Positions 25,131 through 37,674 of a DNA stretch of 64,000 bases are shown one piece after another. The stretch is from positions 59,975,264 through 60,039,263 of the forward strand of contig CM060322.1 in assembly GCA_030674155.1 (NCBI GenBank), given 5' to 3'. The translations under genes and the position numbers were made by a program. The stretch comes from Stramonita haemastoma (Eukaryota > Mollusca > Gastropoda > Neogastropoda > Muricidae). The notes below the pieces were generated by a model. The model had not been told where the DNA came from and searched no databases. It saw only the letters and a list, made by a program, of their open reading frames with translations. Position 1 is the first letter of the stretch. The number at the start of each line of letters is the position of its first letter.

Positions 25131-25617
25131 AATCTGGGGAAGGAATTGTTTTTTGTGATGTAGTTTTGTTTTTGGATTTTTTATTTATTTATTTTTTTGT
25201 TGGTGGGGTTTTTTTTTTTGGTTGGTGTATTTTTGGGGGTTGGTTGTGTGTGTGTTTTTTTTTTTTTTTGGGTGGGGGGGCTGTTTTGTGTGTGTGTTGT
25301 GTGACACAAATCTATTATATCTTAAATCAGATATTGGCCAACACTCGCACACCTCCCACCAGAGACTTGGAGATGCTGCAGTGCAATGACTCAGTACTGG
25401 GCACAGCGCCAGTGTGATGCTGATGTGACAGCATGGTCCCTGTGGCAGGCCTCTGTAGATAGGGGATAGAGGAGACACTTCAGCAAGCTCCGTTCTGGAC
25501 AGTCTGAAGCCAAGCTTGTTACCGGACCTCTTTGTCATAGTTCTGAGACACAAACGTACGGTCATTGGTCTTGGTCTTTACAATAGTCATTCTACTGCCC
25601 CAGCATTTTAAATCTGT

Positions 25618-25853
25618 ACACACACATACGCACACGCACACATATGCACACGCACACATACACGCACATACGCGCGCGCGCGCACACATGCAAACGTGCC
25701 CGCGCACACGCACACCAACACACGCACACCAAAGTGCACAGGCACACACACAGACACACTCAGACGCAGACGCAGACGCACACACACACACATACATACA
25801 TACATACATACATACATACACACATACACACATACATACATACATACATACAT

Positions 25854-25884
<31 letters not shown>

Positions 25885-26148
25885 TACATACATACATACA
25901 TACATACATACATACATACATACATACATACATACATACATACATACATACACACACACATACATACACACACACATACACACACACAACATACATACAC
26001 ACACATACACACACACACACATACATACATACATACATACATACATACATACATACATACACACATACACACATACATACATACATACATACATACATAC
26101 ATGCGCGCGCGCTCCCACCCACAAGCACGCACGCACGCACACACACAC
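25618..26148. repeat. (CA)n and (CATA)n block
   Basis: CA/CG-rich start, then long CATA arrays with CACA spacers, ending in alternating CG and ACGC. 25131-25617 has T- and G-rich runs and no gene. Confidence 0.94.
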
Positions 26149-26984
26149 AAAACTCTGGCGGAGTGATGGAGATTCGGGCTATGAAAAGGTAGAGGACAGG
26201 TGTCAGATGTAATAACATGGACAGATCTTCGAGATCTACGGATGAAAATAATTTGTTGAGGCTGGAGTTGAAAGTGTCGCATGTAGAATTATGGTAAAGG
26301 GAGAGAGGTCAATTATTCCAGGTCAGAAATAAAAAGCGATGGCAATGGTGGATTATTTAAACCCTTGGGGGTGTATGCAAAGGATATCTGCAGCAGAGCG
26401 GAGGAAACAAGACGGAGTGACAGGCGACGACATTCACAGAGGAAGGAGGGTGCTGCTTGTTCTGGTAGGGTTACGGTTGTACTTTACACTCTGTGGGACA
26501 GGCAGCCAGTGAAGAGATCGCAAAAGGGGAATGATGTGTTCAGAGTTTTTTCCTTCTGAGGACTAGTGGAGCTGCAGAGTTTTGTGTACGTTGAAGGGAG
26601 CGGATGGATGATGCCAGCATACAGACCAGCTGAACAGAATGACGGTAGTTCAAAGCCAAAAGAATGAGAGATGCGACAAGCTTGGATGTTGCGTCAGTGG
26701 ACAGGTACTTGCCAATTATGCTTATACGCCAAAACGGATAGTAGCAGGACTGGCAGGCGTGGGAGATGAGACTTTGCATGGAAAGTATAACACTACCACC
26801 TTATACTGGACTGAGGATCTAACGTAGTGCTAAATTCTATTGAAGTTACTGTTACTGATGACAGTTTAGGTTTGGTTCATACGAGCGTGGCTTCGGTTTA
26901 TCAGTGTTTAGTTTCCAACTTGTTCTGTGTCGTTGAACTTGACTAGGAAAGGGAATCTGGTCTTTTCACAGGTTGTTTGCTATC
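26149..26984. other. Unique sequence, no gene recognised
   Basis: Mixed-composition DNA with short frames only. No protein family, splice pair or RNA gene recognised. Confidence 0.4.
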
Positions 26985-26989
26985 CTGGT

Positions 26990-27292
26990 CACAGAGGTGC
27001 GTAACAGAATCCAGCAAACCATTGGTCCCTACGAAAATCTATCAATCGTAAAGAAGCGTAAACTTAAAATGGTACGGGCATATCACAATATCGCTTGCAA
27101 AAACAGTGCTGCAAGACACTGTCCAGGGAGGAAGAAAGAGGCAGACCAAGGAAGAGATGGGAGGACAACATCAGCGAATGGACAGGCCTAGAACTCGACC
27201 ATATTTTGAGAAAGGCAGACCACAGAGAGAGGAATGGAGGGAACTGGTTGTCAGGTCTTCATGGTTGCCCCCACGGTCGCCAGACTAAGGAA
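26990..27292 (+). mobile_element. LINE 3' end (endonuclease-RT type), (GATA)n tail
   Basis: Reads EVRNRIQQTIGPYENLSIVK with KRKLKM, then after frame changes GRPRKRWEDNISEWTGLEL and LRKADHRERNG. This is the C-terminal extension of RTE-like LINE ORFs. It ends GCCAGACTAAGGAATAGATA in a GATA array, matching 7095-7298, and retains about 100 bp more 5' sequence than that copy. Confidence 0.78.
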
Positions 27293-27318
27293 TAGATAGA
27301 TAGATAGATAGATAGATC

Positions 27319-27373
<55 letters not shown>
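27293..27373. repeat. (GATA)n, tail of the preceding LINE
   Basis: About 20 units, one GATC variant. 27374-27839 is AT-rich without a gene. Confidence 0.92.
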
Positions 27374-27839
27374 CACAGTTTATTGTTGTTATTGCTGCGG
27401 TTATAGTCACGTCCCAGCAGAGAATTCAGATTTAAGGAATGTGATCAAAGTTTACTTTTTCAATTATGTTTCATGATTGTTGGACGGCTTGTCAGTTGCC
27501 TTTAAATGATCACCGGACACCACATTCCTGTTTGCCTTACCACCTCTTGCTATAAACATTGAAATAAAATTAGCCCCAATATAAGCTTTAAAAACTAAAA
27601 TCAACTAAACTGCGACAAAATATGACCTATAAAGCAAATAGAATAAATACCTAAAACATGCCAATTTAGAAAAAAAATGAAGGGATCTAAAGTAGAACAA
27701 ACTAAAATGGAGATTTTAAATAAATATAAAATAAGCAAAAGTTATCAAGTTTGCAAAACTTAAAGTAACAGTTAAAGGCCTTCACCCAAGCTAAAAAGAC
27801 TAAACCAGAATAAATCCCCAAAACTTAACCAAAATAAAC

Positions 27840-28560
27840 CTAAATTATGCTAAACCAAACCGCAAATAAAACTAAACAGAATAAGACTAAACTGAATAAA
27901 ACTAAACTGAATGAAACTAAACTGAACCACGAATAAAACTAAATTGAATAAAAGTAAACTGAATACAACTAAACAACACTAAACTGAATAAAACTAAACT
28001 GAATGAAACTGTATAAAAACTAAACTGAATAAAACTAAACCGAATAAAACTAAACCGAATAAAACTAAACCGAATAAAACTAAACTAAACCACGAATAAA
28101 ACTAAATTGAATAAAAGTAAACTGAATACAACTAAACAACACTAAACTGAATAAAACTAAATTGAATAAAACAAAACCGTGAATAAAACTAATCTGAATA
28201 AACTAAACCGAGTAAAAGTAAACCGTGAATAAAACTAAACCGTGAATAAAACTAAACCGTGAATAAAAGTAAACTGAATAAAACTAAACTGAATAAAACT
28301 AAACCGTGAATAAAACTAAACCGTGAATAAAACTAAACCGTGAATAAAAGTAAACTGAATAAAACTAAACCGTGAATAAAAGTAAACTGAATAAAACTAA
28401 ACCGTGAATAAAAGTAAACTGAATAAAACTAAACCGTGAATAAAAGTAAACTGAATAAAACTAAACAAATAAAACTAAACCAAATAAAACTAAACCGTGA
28501 ATAAAGCTAACCGTGAATAAACTAAACTGAATAAAACTAAACCAAACTAGATTAAACTTT
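27840..28560. repeat. A-rich minisatellite (AATAAAACTAAACTG-type)
   Basis: About 45 imperfect 15-17-bp units with higher-order variants (CTGAAT, CCGTGAAT) that alternate in phased groups near 28260-28440. There is strong strand asymmetry with almost no G. Confidence 0.9.
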
Positions 28561-28844
28561 AGTTGAAAAAAAACAACTAAATAAGGAAACAAATGAAACT
28601 AAAAATTAAAATGAAATAGACCAGACGCCCCCCAACCGCCCCACCCCCTAAAAACGCCACAAAACCAATTGTCCCTAAAAGGACCTAAACAAAATAAAAA
28701 AAAACCCCATAAACATAGATCGTAGTTGCAAATGATCAAAGAGGAGCGGTCCTGGGGACAGTGATTCTGGTGTTCGGGAAAGATCCTCTTTAAAGGCACT
28801 GACAATGCTGGGTAAAATTTTAATTCCTAAGCTAGCGAAGATGA

Positions 28845-29238
28845 CCATGATTGAAAGATAGCGAAGATAACCATGGTTTTCAAGACAGCAAAGATAACCA
28901 TGATTTCAAAGATAGCGAAGATAACCATGACTTCAAAGATAAACCAGCACTTAAAAGATAGCAACGATAACCAGGATTTCAAAGATAGCGAAGATAACCA
29001 TGACTTCAAAGATAGCGATGATAATCAGGACTTCAAAGATAGCGAAGATATCCAGGATTTCAAAGATAGCGAAGAAAACCACGACTTCAAAGATAGCGAA
29101 GATAATCAGGACTTCAAAGATAGCGAAGATATCCAGGACTTCAAAGAAAGCGACTTCAAAGATAACGAAGATAACCAGGACTTCAAAGATGGCGAAGATA
29201 ACCAGGACTTCAAAGAAAGCAAAGATGACCAGGACTGA
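28845..29238 (+). repeat. 27-bp minisatellite with an open frame
   Basis: Unit encodes DFKDSEDNQ, repeated about 13 times with mostly in-register variation. The open frame 28873-29238 (121 codons) ends at TGA. No signal peptide, splice site or homologue recognised. Units keep a 9-codon period with few stops, which could be selection or simply a 27-bp period. Most likely noncoding. Confidence 0.75.
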
Positions 29239-29864
29239 AAATTGGGTCGGACAGTCTATGCATGGTGCTGGTTTGGGCGCTGATACATGAACAACAGTAG
29301 AGCTGATTTCAAAGCCTGTTTTAATCTGTATGACTATCGTTACACAGTTTACAGTCTAATTCTGAAGAATAAGAATTGACAAGATGACAGTTACAATACG
29401 GTTTTCTGTGGTTGTCGGGGCTAGGAACAAGACTGGATTAGATGGGACTGTACAGTTTTGGGTCTGAGGGTGGCTGGTCAGTCTGATGACACAGGCCCTG
29501 AAGGCTGGAGATCATGCTGGATACATGGGTGGACACTGCAATAGGAGTGAAGGGGGATCGGGCCTTGGGCATACAGAGCTCGCTTCTTCTCAGAGGACTA
29601 CTAAATCTCTCACTTCAAATGGTTCGCAAGTTGTTCTTCTCTAGTATCTCTCTGACACTTCCAGTGTTTCGCCAGTCGTTTTCGTTCGCTCTGTTCAGAC
29701 CCTTAATCTGCAGAGGTTGTGTCGTGAGGGTTAAGGTGTCATGCTGGTCACATAGCATCACTGCTGGAGCTTTCTCTGGTGCTGCTGCCGGCAGCTGGGG
29801 AAACTTCGCTTCCATCCTCTCAACACCTGGAAACTGTCTTCCATCATCAATTTGGATTGTAAGT
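29239..29864. other. Unique sequence, no gene recognised
   Basis: Frames up to 100 codons run into the TCTG array. No family recognised and no convincing splice borders. Confidence 0.4.
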
Positions 29865-30066
29865 GCTCTGTATCTGTCTGTCTCTGTCTGTCTCTCTGTT
29901 ATCTGTCTTCTGTCTCTGTCTCTCTCTGTCTCTCTGTCTGTCTGTCTGTCTCTCTGTTCTGTCTGTTCTCTTGTCTCTCTCTGTTCTCGTCTCCTTTTCT
30001 GTCTCTCTTCTGTCTCTCTGTTCTCTGTCTCTCTGTCTCTCTCTTCTCTCTCTCTCTTTTCTTCTC

Positions 30067-30117
<51 letters not shown>

Positions 30118-30147
30118 CTCTCTCTTCCTCTCTCTCTCTTTCCTGCG
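29865..30147. repeat. (TCTG)n/(TC)n array
   Basis: TCTG-rich, grading to TC with TTC interruptions. Confidence 0.92.
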
Positions 30148-30199
30148 CGCACACGGATGTGTGTCTGTATGCTGTGTGTGTATTTATAAATATTACTCA

Positions 30200-30457
30200 T
30201 TCATACTGGTACACAATGGCTTACTCTCTTGAAAGGTGGAACAGGTATTAACAGGTGCGCAAGATGTTCTGCGTGAGTTTGCACACGGAACTTTGATTTC
30301 TAGTCTCATCCGAAGGACTTTGGGGGAGTGGAGGTGGTACTGATGTAAACTCCTGGGAAAAAAAAATCCCCTTGAGCGGATGCGGCCGTGGTGGCTCGAA
30401 CCCGGGCCGTCAGATTATAAGGACAAGGTTGTAGCCGCTAGGCCATCCCTCATCCCC
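30200..30457 (-). mobile_element. SINE family A, tail truncated
   Basis: Core and head present: TAGTCTCATCCGAAGGACTT, B box GGCTCGAACCCGGGCC and A-box end GTAGCCGCTAGGCCATCC. The tail is lost before 30200. Confidence 0.82.
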
Positions 30458-30605
30458 ATTTTAGTCATCAAACTTTAACTGTCCTTGTGTCAGCAGTTTT
30501 GCTTACAACTTGTATGGGCTATGCTCTGAAAGTACCCACAGACTTGTTGTCCCCTCCTCGTTTTATTTATTCATTTATTATTTATTTATTTATTTATTTA
30601 TTTAT

Positions 30606-30855
30606 AGGAAAGATAAAGGAATAAACACTCTTAGTTTAAAAAATTTTTTTTTTGCATCCAGTGCAGTTTTGTAAATCTTGTCATTTGTTCCCACCGGCTC
30701 ACAGTGGCCTTCTTTTACGAAAAGCGGAACAGGATTTAATGTGTGCACAAGATGTTCTGCGTGCGTTCGCACACGGAGCCTCGGTTTATGGTCTCATCCG
30801 AAGGACTTTTGGGGAGATTGGAGTCAGCACTGACGTTAACTCCGTGTCTAGCTGA
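30606..30855 (-). mobile_element. SINE family A subtype 1, head missing
   Basis: Tail beside (TTTA)n, then TGTTCCCACCGGCTCACAGT, AAGATGTTCTGCGTGCGTTC and core. It stops at the GTTAACTCC block without the tRNA head. About 150 bp from the 30200 copy, same orientation. Confidence 0.82.
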
Positions 30856-30944
30856 AAGGTCTTTGTCTGGTCACCAGGTGCTGTAGGATTCCTGGATACG
30901 GTCACCAAATCTGGGCCACAGGAGGAAGCTGGCTTGGTTTGATC

Positions 30945-31065
30945 AGGGCACACATCACACCTCTCCTGCCAACACCATCCTGCAGAGGAGAGGCGAGGAA
31001 GGGAGACACAGGGGCAGACAGAAGAAGTGGATAGAAAACATCATTAGACAGACCTTGGTGCAGTG
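30945..31065 (+). mobile_element. LINE 3' fragment
   Basis: Translation NTILQRRGEEGRHRGRQKKW, then IENIIRQ, resembles the TILQG-GRRRGRQRKxWxDNI segment near the end of many LINE ORFs. Short and isolated; a different subfamily from 7095 and 26990. Confidence 0.42.
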
Positions 31066-32359
31066 CTGCTACAAAAAACCAAAGATAGACCAGCCTGAAG
31101 AAAAGTGTCGGCCAACAGCCCCGGAGCCTTCAGGGCCAGACAGCAATGACCTGCTGATACCAGCCTGGACAGCGGTAGTGATGTCTGACTTTATCATACA
31201 TCGTGATACGTCACTGAGCTACTCAACACTACTCCAGACACCAGTGATGACATCAAACACTGCCATATGTCACTGAGCTATTCATCAACAGTGAAGACAT
31301 CAGTGGTCACATGTTTTGATTGAAGTTAAAACAGGAGTGGACAACAGGTAAGAAAATCTCTTGTGCTGTCAATTTGGTCCTCTTCTCTCCTTAGTTCATT
31401 GCCTCTAGGGGGTATCTGCACTGACCTTTTCAGGGCATGTGTGCGGACAAGTTGAACCTGGCAGGGCCCATCACTCTTGGTGTAGGGCGAGAATAAAGCC
31501 TGACCTGGTGATGAAGGGGAGGCAAGTAGCGAGGGAAGGAGGAAGCAAGGCCTTTAGGCCACACTCCAGCATTTGTTGCCACTTTTCCTTATGTTTTCCT
31601 ATATTACTCTCGCATTCATACCGCGAGCATTATGGCATCTACATTTTTTTTTAAATGTTGGGAAAGACTAGCCTTTGACTCAAAGCTCATTTGATTTTGC
31701 ACAAATTTTGTGGGTTTTAATTTTTTTAAGCAAACACTATAATTTGCCTCGGTCCGTTGTCATATGCCAAGTTCCTAACCACAATATGCATGCGCGGGTC
31801 AACACTGTAGGAACACGAGCAATCTTCATTGATGATCATTTCCAACTTTCTCGTGACTACCTGGTATCGCTCTATGTCCTCAATCCCCAAAACAAGTACA
31901 CAGTGCATTTTTCAAACTTTAAAAAGCCAGTATATAATCCCTAGAAAATGTTTTGATTAGCACTATAGAAAATAACTACACTACCGGGGAGCTAAAGGTT
32001 GAGTGTAGCCTTAACATGTAAATAAAAGGGAGGTAAATAGGGAGGGAAGGATCAAGGCCTTGCCCTTAGATAAAAGGGGGGTAACAGTGAAGAGAGAGTA
32101 TTTTCCCTAAATCGGTAATCTCCGCTGGGACGTTAATCCAATCACAACAACAACAAAAATAGAGTTTGCATGTGTCTTGTCCAGTGTAGATGTAAAGTAA
32201 TTTTTGTGGAATGGCGCAACTGAAATGAACAAATATGCCCACACACAGTGTTGCTGTATGATAATGTGACGAAATGATAAACACACCAAAACGAACGCAC
32301 ACGCACACGCACCACACGTGCGCACCACACACGTGCGCACACACACACACCTCAGCGCG
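31066..32359. other. Unique sequence, no gene recognised
   Basis: Short frames only (up to 89 codons), none matching a known family. Ends in a GC-rich ACGCACACGC stretch at 32286-32365. Confidence 0.4.
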
Positions 32360-32505
32360 CGCGCAGCACACGTTAAACTGTTCCGCCTTCCGGAAGAGTA
32401 GGCCATTGTGCCATGGCAAAGTGATGACAAACAGGCAGGTACATGGGAATTGGATGTAAAAAAGCATATGATAAATTATTCCATTATCCTCGAATACAGA
32501 ACAAG
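32360..32505 (+). mobile_element. SINE family A subtype 1, 3' part
   Basis: Starts within GCACACGTTAAA after a CA-rich tract, then TTCCGGAAGAGTAGGCCATT and tail TTATTCCATTATCCTCGAAT. Confidence 0.78.
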
Positions 32506-33269
32506 ATTTCTTCCTTTGACATATTGACAAAATTAGGGAGATGGAAGCACCCTTGAGTTAAAACAGTGTCATTAATTTTAATGTACACTGCCAATTACCA
32601 ATATATAATACTCAGTTAGGTCCAGGGATTGATGGCACACTGACACCATTTCATTTTGTCATCAGGCTCTTGGGACCGGCACATCGTATGGAACTGCAAT
32701 AGAACAACAGAACGCAGAAGCGAACAGGACAAGAGAGAGAGGCCATGGATATGGATCAGCACAATTCTGTATGATCAGCTCTCTAGCGCCTTGAGCCCAA
32801 GATGGCGATGAAGAAGCTGAGGCAGCAGACACCAGGACTAGGGAGAGCAAGGTCAGGAATTCAGCATGAAGTGTCAGGGGGGTGGGCAGAGGTGGTTCTC
32901 GCAAGCGGGGGGCATCATGCTTGGCTCGCACAGGCGAGTTCCTGGCTGGCCCGTCCTGGGAGCCACTGCGCCCTCCTCTACTGGTAAAATGTAGCCCAGT
33001 ACTACCTGTCGCATTCGGGCAGATGACTCATCAGCCCAGTAAGGCAACTCACCTAGAAGGAAAACTATGACTCCAAACGTCCACTGCCTTGTGGATTGCC
33101 CATTGGGGAGAAAGGCTTCGGGAGAGATGGAGTCCCGAGGGCGGTCCGCTTCTGACTTCAGTAACGTTCCGGCAACTCCCGTGACACTGCTGGTGTCAAA
33201 CTGTATCAGCTTCTGCTGTTCCTTTGGATCCATCATCAGTGTGGAGAGGGGGACCTGCTATCTGGGCAA

Positions 33270-33890
33270 CAGCTTGTCCTCCATACTATCCTGCCCAGGC
33301 TCGCGTCCTGGAGAGGTCACTCCAGCCTCGCCTCACAGCGTGGACACAACACGGGAAGCAGCAGTTACCGGTTATAAGCTGCAATGCTCGACTGGCGTAG
33401 AGCGTGGCGCCAGGGGTTGCTTCCGACGGTGGGAGAAATCCTGGATTTCACTGGACAGCTACCGCCCGCCTCAAGCTGGGCAGCCCCAGCCAATAGTGTT
33501 GTTGTCGCCACAGTCGCCTTCCTCATGGGTGCTTGGGGTGAGGATCAAACCGACAAGCAGACTGTAAGACTCGCACCTGGCAAAAATACAAGAACCAGAG
33601 AAACAGGTGCCCAGTCCTAAAACAGGGAAGCTGGAACGTCCGACAGAGAGCCAAGCGGATGGCATGTACTCCATCCACCTCAACAGCCACATCTGCATCA
33701 GATGTGACAGATGACTTGCCATTCCCCATTGGACTGACCAGCCAACAGCCGGCGCTGTCACTGAACAAATGACCTCTCTTTTGGCGCGAATTCCATAGTC
33801 GACACCGACTGACGGGGCCTACTACTACTACAGGAACGTCAGCACCTCGGTGTGGAAAGATCGTCCTGCACTTCATGAAATGAAACAGAA
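33270..33890 (+). repeat. Possible LINE 5' region
   Basis: Around 33618 the translation VLKQGSWNVRQRAK resembles the VLKTGTWNVRTM start of a LINE endonuclease. The GC-rich DNA before it has no gene-like structure and resembles 42720-42880 in style. It breaks off after about 30 codons. Tentative; the flank 32506-33269 is unassigned. Confidence 0.3.
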
Positions 33891-35065
33891 CAGGTAAAAA
33901 AAAAGAGGTAATGAAACAAGATTTTATGTATACACACTATACAGGTGTGTGTACTAAACACTAAAATAAAAAACTACTATGACAAGAAAATTAGGAGGTA
34001 TAAAAAAAAATCAGAGTAAGAAAAGGAAAGATGAGAAAAACGAGAAAAGGAGAAAAGAAAAAAAGTAAATAACAAAAGATGCAACATTCAAATATGTTTG
34101 TAAACAATGCCTACCCCTTACCTCTTTAAAAAACCACTGGTAATTGTAAAACCCAGAGTGTGATCTATATTTTTAAAAAGAACAGTGGGGATGTACTTTT
34201 TTTTTAGGATGACAGATTTTTCAGATGTCATTTTAAAATTTCATTTAAATGAAATAGTACATGATTATAAGATGTTAATTTTCTTGGGATGATTTTTAAT
34301 GACAGAAATGGCAGGGTTTGAGAGTAAGGAAAAGAAATGACTTGACGTTCGCCAGAGTTTAAAGTTTTGCCTTTTTTTTTTTTACCTTGTCGGTTTTTAA
34401 AAACAAAATTGCTTAGTGTAAATTTTACTCTGGTAGTGGTTCATTTGTTTGTTCTGCACCCCCCCCCCCCAATATAGTTATGCTCACAAAGAAATTTCGC
34501 CTTCCATATTCATTTTTTTCATCATCTTCGATGATTTTACTGTAATAGGAAGATGTAAAAAGTAGTTGGTAAAAAGTGAAGAGAACAGAACTATTAGTTT
34601 GTAGTGTAATTGTTTTAATTTTTTTAATTATTGTATGTATATATTCAAAATCCTATGCAATTTTTAGTTATTTTTATCCATTTGAAAGATGTATGAAAGA
34701 TATGGACTATCTGCAGTATGCTACAAACCAAAGAATAGCATGTAATGACCGATACGTGTCTGTTTTAGGCTAACCTGCAATGCAAGGCACAAATTTACAC
34801 TAGTTTTAGAATTTTCCCCTTAGACTGTCGGCAAATCTCTGATGGTCTCCAATAACATACCTTTGAAAATTGCATTCTAGTACACAGAAAATATTATGGA
34901 TTAGACATAGATTAGGCAGACGCCCTTCTTATATCCAAGAAATCAGTAGAAAACGAAACCTAGAGGAATGTATAGTTTTCAGTGAGCTGAACTGTAAGGA
35001 GCACAGGAGTGTGTACGCTTATTTATTTATTTATTTTTTATTTATTATTATTTATTATTTTTATT
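33891..35065. other. AT-rich unique sequence
   Basis: No exon recognised. A 41-residue frame near 34870-35000 (IRHRLGRRPSYIQEIS) looks retroelement-like but is too short to assign. Confidence 0.4.
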
Positions 35066-35228
35066 TTGAGGATAGCGGAATAAGCGCCCATGTACTTTTT
35101 TACATTCAGTCCTCGTTTGAATGCAGTTTTGTAAAGTTTGTCATCTGTTGTCACCAGCACTTAGTGGTCTACTCTTTCGAAAAGCGGAGCAGGTTTTAAC
35201 GTGTGAGCAAGATGTTCTGCGTGCGTGC
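35066..35228 (-). mobile_element. SINE family A subtype 1, cut by (TG)n
   Basis: Tail and GTAAAGTTTGTCATCTGTTG to AAGATGTTCTGCGTGCGTGC. The expected core is replaced by a TG array at 35229. Confidence 0.8.
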
Positions 35229-35268
<40 letters not shown>

Positions 35269-35277
35269 GTGTGTGTG

Positions 35278-35315
<38 letters not shown>
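35229..35315. repeat. (TG)n microsatellite
   Basis: Starts inside the GCGTGCGTTC block of the SINE, as if the GTGCG word seeded the expansion. 35316-36242 is G-rich and then AT-rich DNA with no gene recognised. Confidence 0.9.
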
Positions 35316-35316
<1 letters not shown>

Positions 35317-36242
35317 CCTCGGGGAGTTGAGGGGAGGTACAGTATTAAAGCAGAAATGTTGATAGGAAGCGTGTTTAGAAAGAACAGCACGGGGAGGGGA
35401 TGACAGGTATTGTAAGGTGGATGGTTAGGGAGATGCTTTTAAAAGAGGGAGAAGTAGTGAGGGTGGGGTTGCAGGTATTGTTCAGGTGGATGTTCGAGAA
35501 GGAAAGGGGATTTTAATGGAAGTGGGATGGGGAGCGGTTGGGAAGTGTTAGTGTAGGGGATATTGTAGCACAGGAGTTGATGAAGGGATGTATTGGGAGA
35601 GTGGGGGGGGGTGCTACTGGAAGAGTCACAGTCTACGTTACAGTATTTGTAGGTAGGGATGAGGGAGTGTAGAAAAAGGGGGCAGTATTTGATGAAAGTG
35701 TCCACAGGTATGTCAGAGGGTAAGGGTGGGTTTTATAGAGGATGCAGCATGGAGGTATGAGGTGTTGTGGTATAGATTGAGGAAGGGTGTTTGGGAGAGG
35801 GGGACAGTATGGAGTGTTTTACAGGTATGGATAGGGTAGGACAAGGGGAAGGGGAATTCGGGACAACAGACATCGTCAGTACATAAAAATAGAAAAGAGG
35901 GCTCACTGTTCATGACAACATTCATGTTTTCTTTAAATAATTTTGAAAACAATGGGAAGTAATCAGTTTTGGAATCGAAAACTTGTTTAATATGACGAGA
36001 TACGAAACCGAATAAGTAGTCATGAAAATAAACCACCATAGAAATAATATGATATAGATAGTTTTAATTACATATTTTCATTAAAGACATTTTGGGGAAA
36101 AAAAATGGGGCGAAATCCGTTCTTTGAAAAAATTCAAAAAGATTGCAGACCTTAAAATTGTCCTAGCCTTACATGATAGGAAACAGAATCCTAGAAGTCC
36201 AAAAATAATCTTTAGAGGGGTCATTTGTGACTGAAAACTCTA

Positions 36243-36418
36243 CCACGTGTCTATGTGCCCTTGTGTCCACAAGCTTTCAAACGTAACATTCATGCATGCG
36301 AAACACATACAATACTTAACACTAAATCTTAACCCTAACCTTTGAACTAACCCAGCTTTTTAACCGTGCATGAAAACACAATTTAAGCAAGTGGACACAA
36401 TGGTATATGAACACATGG
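36243..36418. mobile_element. MITE-like inverted-repeat element, TA-flanked
   Basis: Terminal inverted repeats of 28 bp (36243-36270 and 36391-36418), 22/28 matching, with weaker pairing continuing inward. A TA dinucleotide lies outside each end (36241-36242 and 36419-36420), the duplication made by Tc1/mariner transposases. There is no coding capacity in the 176 bp, so it would be a non-autonomous element. Confidence 0.55.
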
Positions 36419-36957
36419 TAGATACATGATTTGTTTTTGGAAGAAAAGGGGGTTTGATATTTTAAGGAAATGCAAGTGTTCAATGGAGGGGCTGGGGTGT
36501 AGTGCGGGTTCGTATGACTAAGAATGGGGGGGGGGGGGGGGGGGGGAGGGGGAGTGGCTAAAACAATAAATAAAGATGAGGGAAGTCGGGTTTTTTTTTA
36601 AGGAGATGTGGGTAAAACACAAAAATTTGGAGTTAGAAGGAAAGAGGACGAGAGAGGGGGATAATTAAAGGTGTTAACGAGACATTGGAAATATAGTTTA
36701 GAGATGGAAGGGGAAGAGAGAGGGGGGAAGGGGAAGAGAGAGAGGGGGATGGATAAAGGTGTTAATAAGACATTGAAAATATATTTAGAGATAGAAAGGT
36801 GAAGAGAGAGAGGCTGAAAGAGAGAGAGGGATAATTAAAGGTGTTAATAAGACATTGACAATATAGTTAGAGATGGAAGGGGAAGAGAGATGGAGATGCT
36901 CAAAGGTGTATGAAATAGGACTCGGGAAGCGACGCAGTCAGCTATGTTTTATTATGA
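36419..36957. repeat. Purine-rich imperfect repeats
   Basis: Poly-G at 36525-36546, then three to four imperfect copies of GGTGTTAATAAGACATTGAA with GAAGAGAGAG spacers (36660-36890). Confidence 0.65.
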
Positions 36958-36958
36958 A

Positions 36959-37050
<92 letters not shown>
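36958..37050. repeat. (GA)n microsatellite
   Basis: GA array with GGA interruptions. Confidence 0.94.
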
Positions 37051-37051
<1 letters not shown>

Positions 37052-37420
37052 CTAGAAAAAAAAGGATCTAGGGATTCAATCAGTGGGGGACGGTAAAATG
37101 GGTATGAAATGGGGAGCAAGGAAGTTGAGACTTTTTTCTCCTGTAAATCACTGTGACCACCAGACTGTCCCGTCCCCCATTAAAACACAGCAAGATTTAC
37201 ACAGGGAGATCTGTACGAGTCAGTGGGGAAGAGGAAAATAGGAAAGAAAAACCGTTTAGGTAAAAAGTGGAGGGAGGCAAAAGTGATACAGTACTGGAGC
37301 GACATTTTATGCTTCGAGAAGCAGGGATTTGGGGGGGGGGGGAGCTAGACATGAACAAAAATATTGAGGAGGGAAGAGTAATGCGTGTTGAGGTCAGTGG
37401 TTGTGAAGGAAAAAGATGGA

Positions 37421-37421
<1 letters not shown>

Positions 37422-37493
<72 letters not shown>
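37422..37493. repeat. (GT)n microsatellite
   Basis: Pure GT for about 72 bp. The flanks 37051-37421 and 37494-37674 show no gene. Confidence 0.95.
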
Positions 37494-37494
<1 letters not shown>

Positions 37495-37674
37495 TGGAAA
37501 ATGCATGTGCAGATGAATACGCATTTGCTGGAAGATTTGCTTAAGAGAGTGTTCTCGTAGAAATGGGTGAAGCAGGGATAAGTAAGTTTTTCGGAAATTA
37601 TGGGATGAAAATGTAACCCTGAAATCTGAATGTGTCGATAGGGCTGGGATGGTGCAACTAGAAATCCCAGTACT

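Noticed and set aside
25519..26282. 200+ codon Tyr-Ile-His-Thr / Cys-Val-Tyr frames
   Set aside because: CATA/CA array translations present on both strands.
33067..33567. 166-codon frame as a host gene
   Set aside because: Overlaps probable LINE 5' sequence, no domain, and a frame is open on the other strand too.
34870..35010. Short frame IRHRLGRRPSYIQEIS as a gene or LINE piece
   Set aside because: About 41 codons, no recognisable domain and no splice sites; left as unassigned.
36310..36345. Telomere-like TTAACCCTAACC
   Set aside because: A single, non-tandem occurrence inside the MITE-like element.
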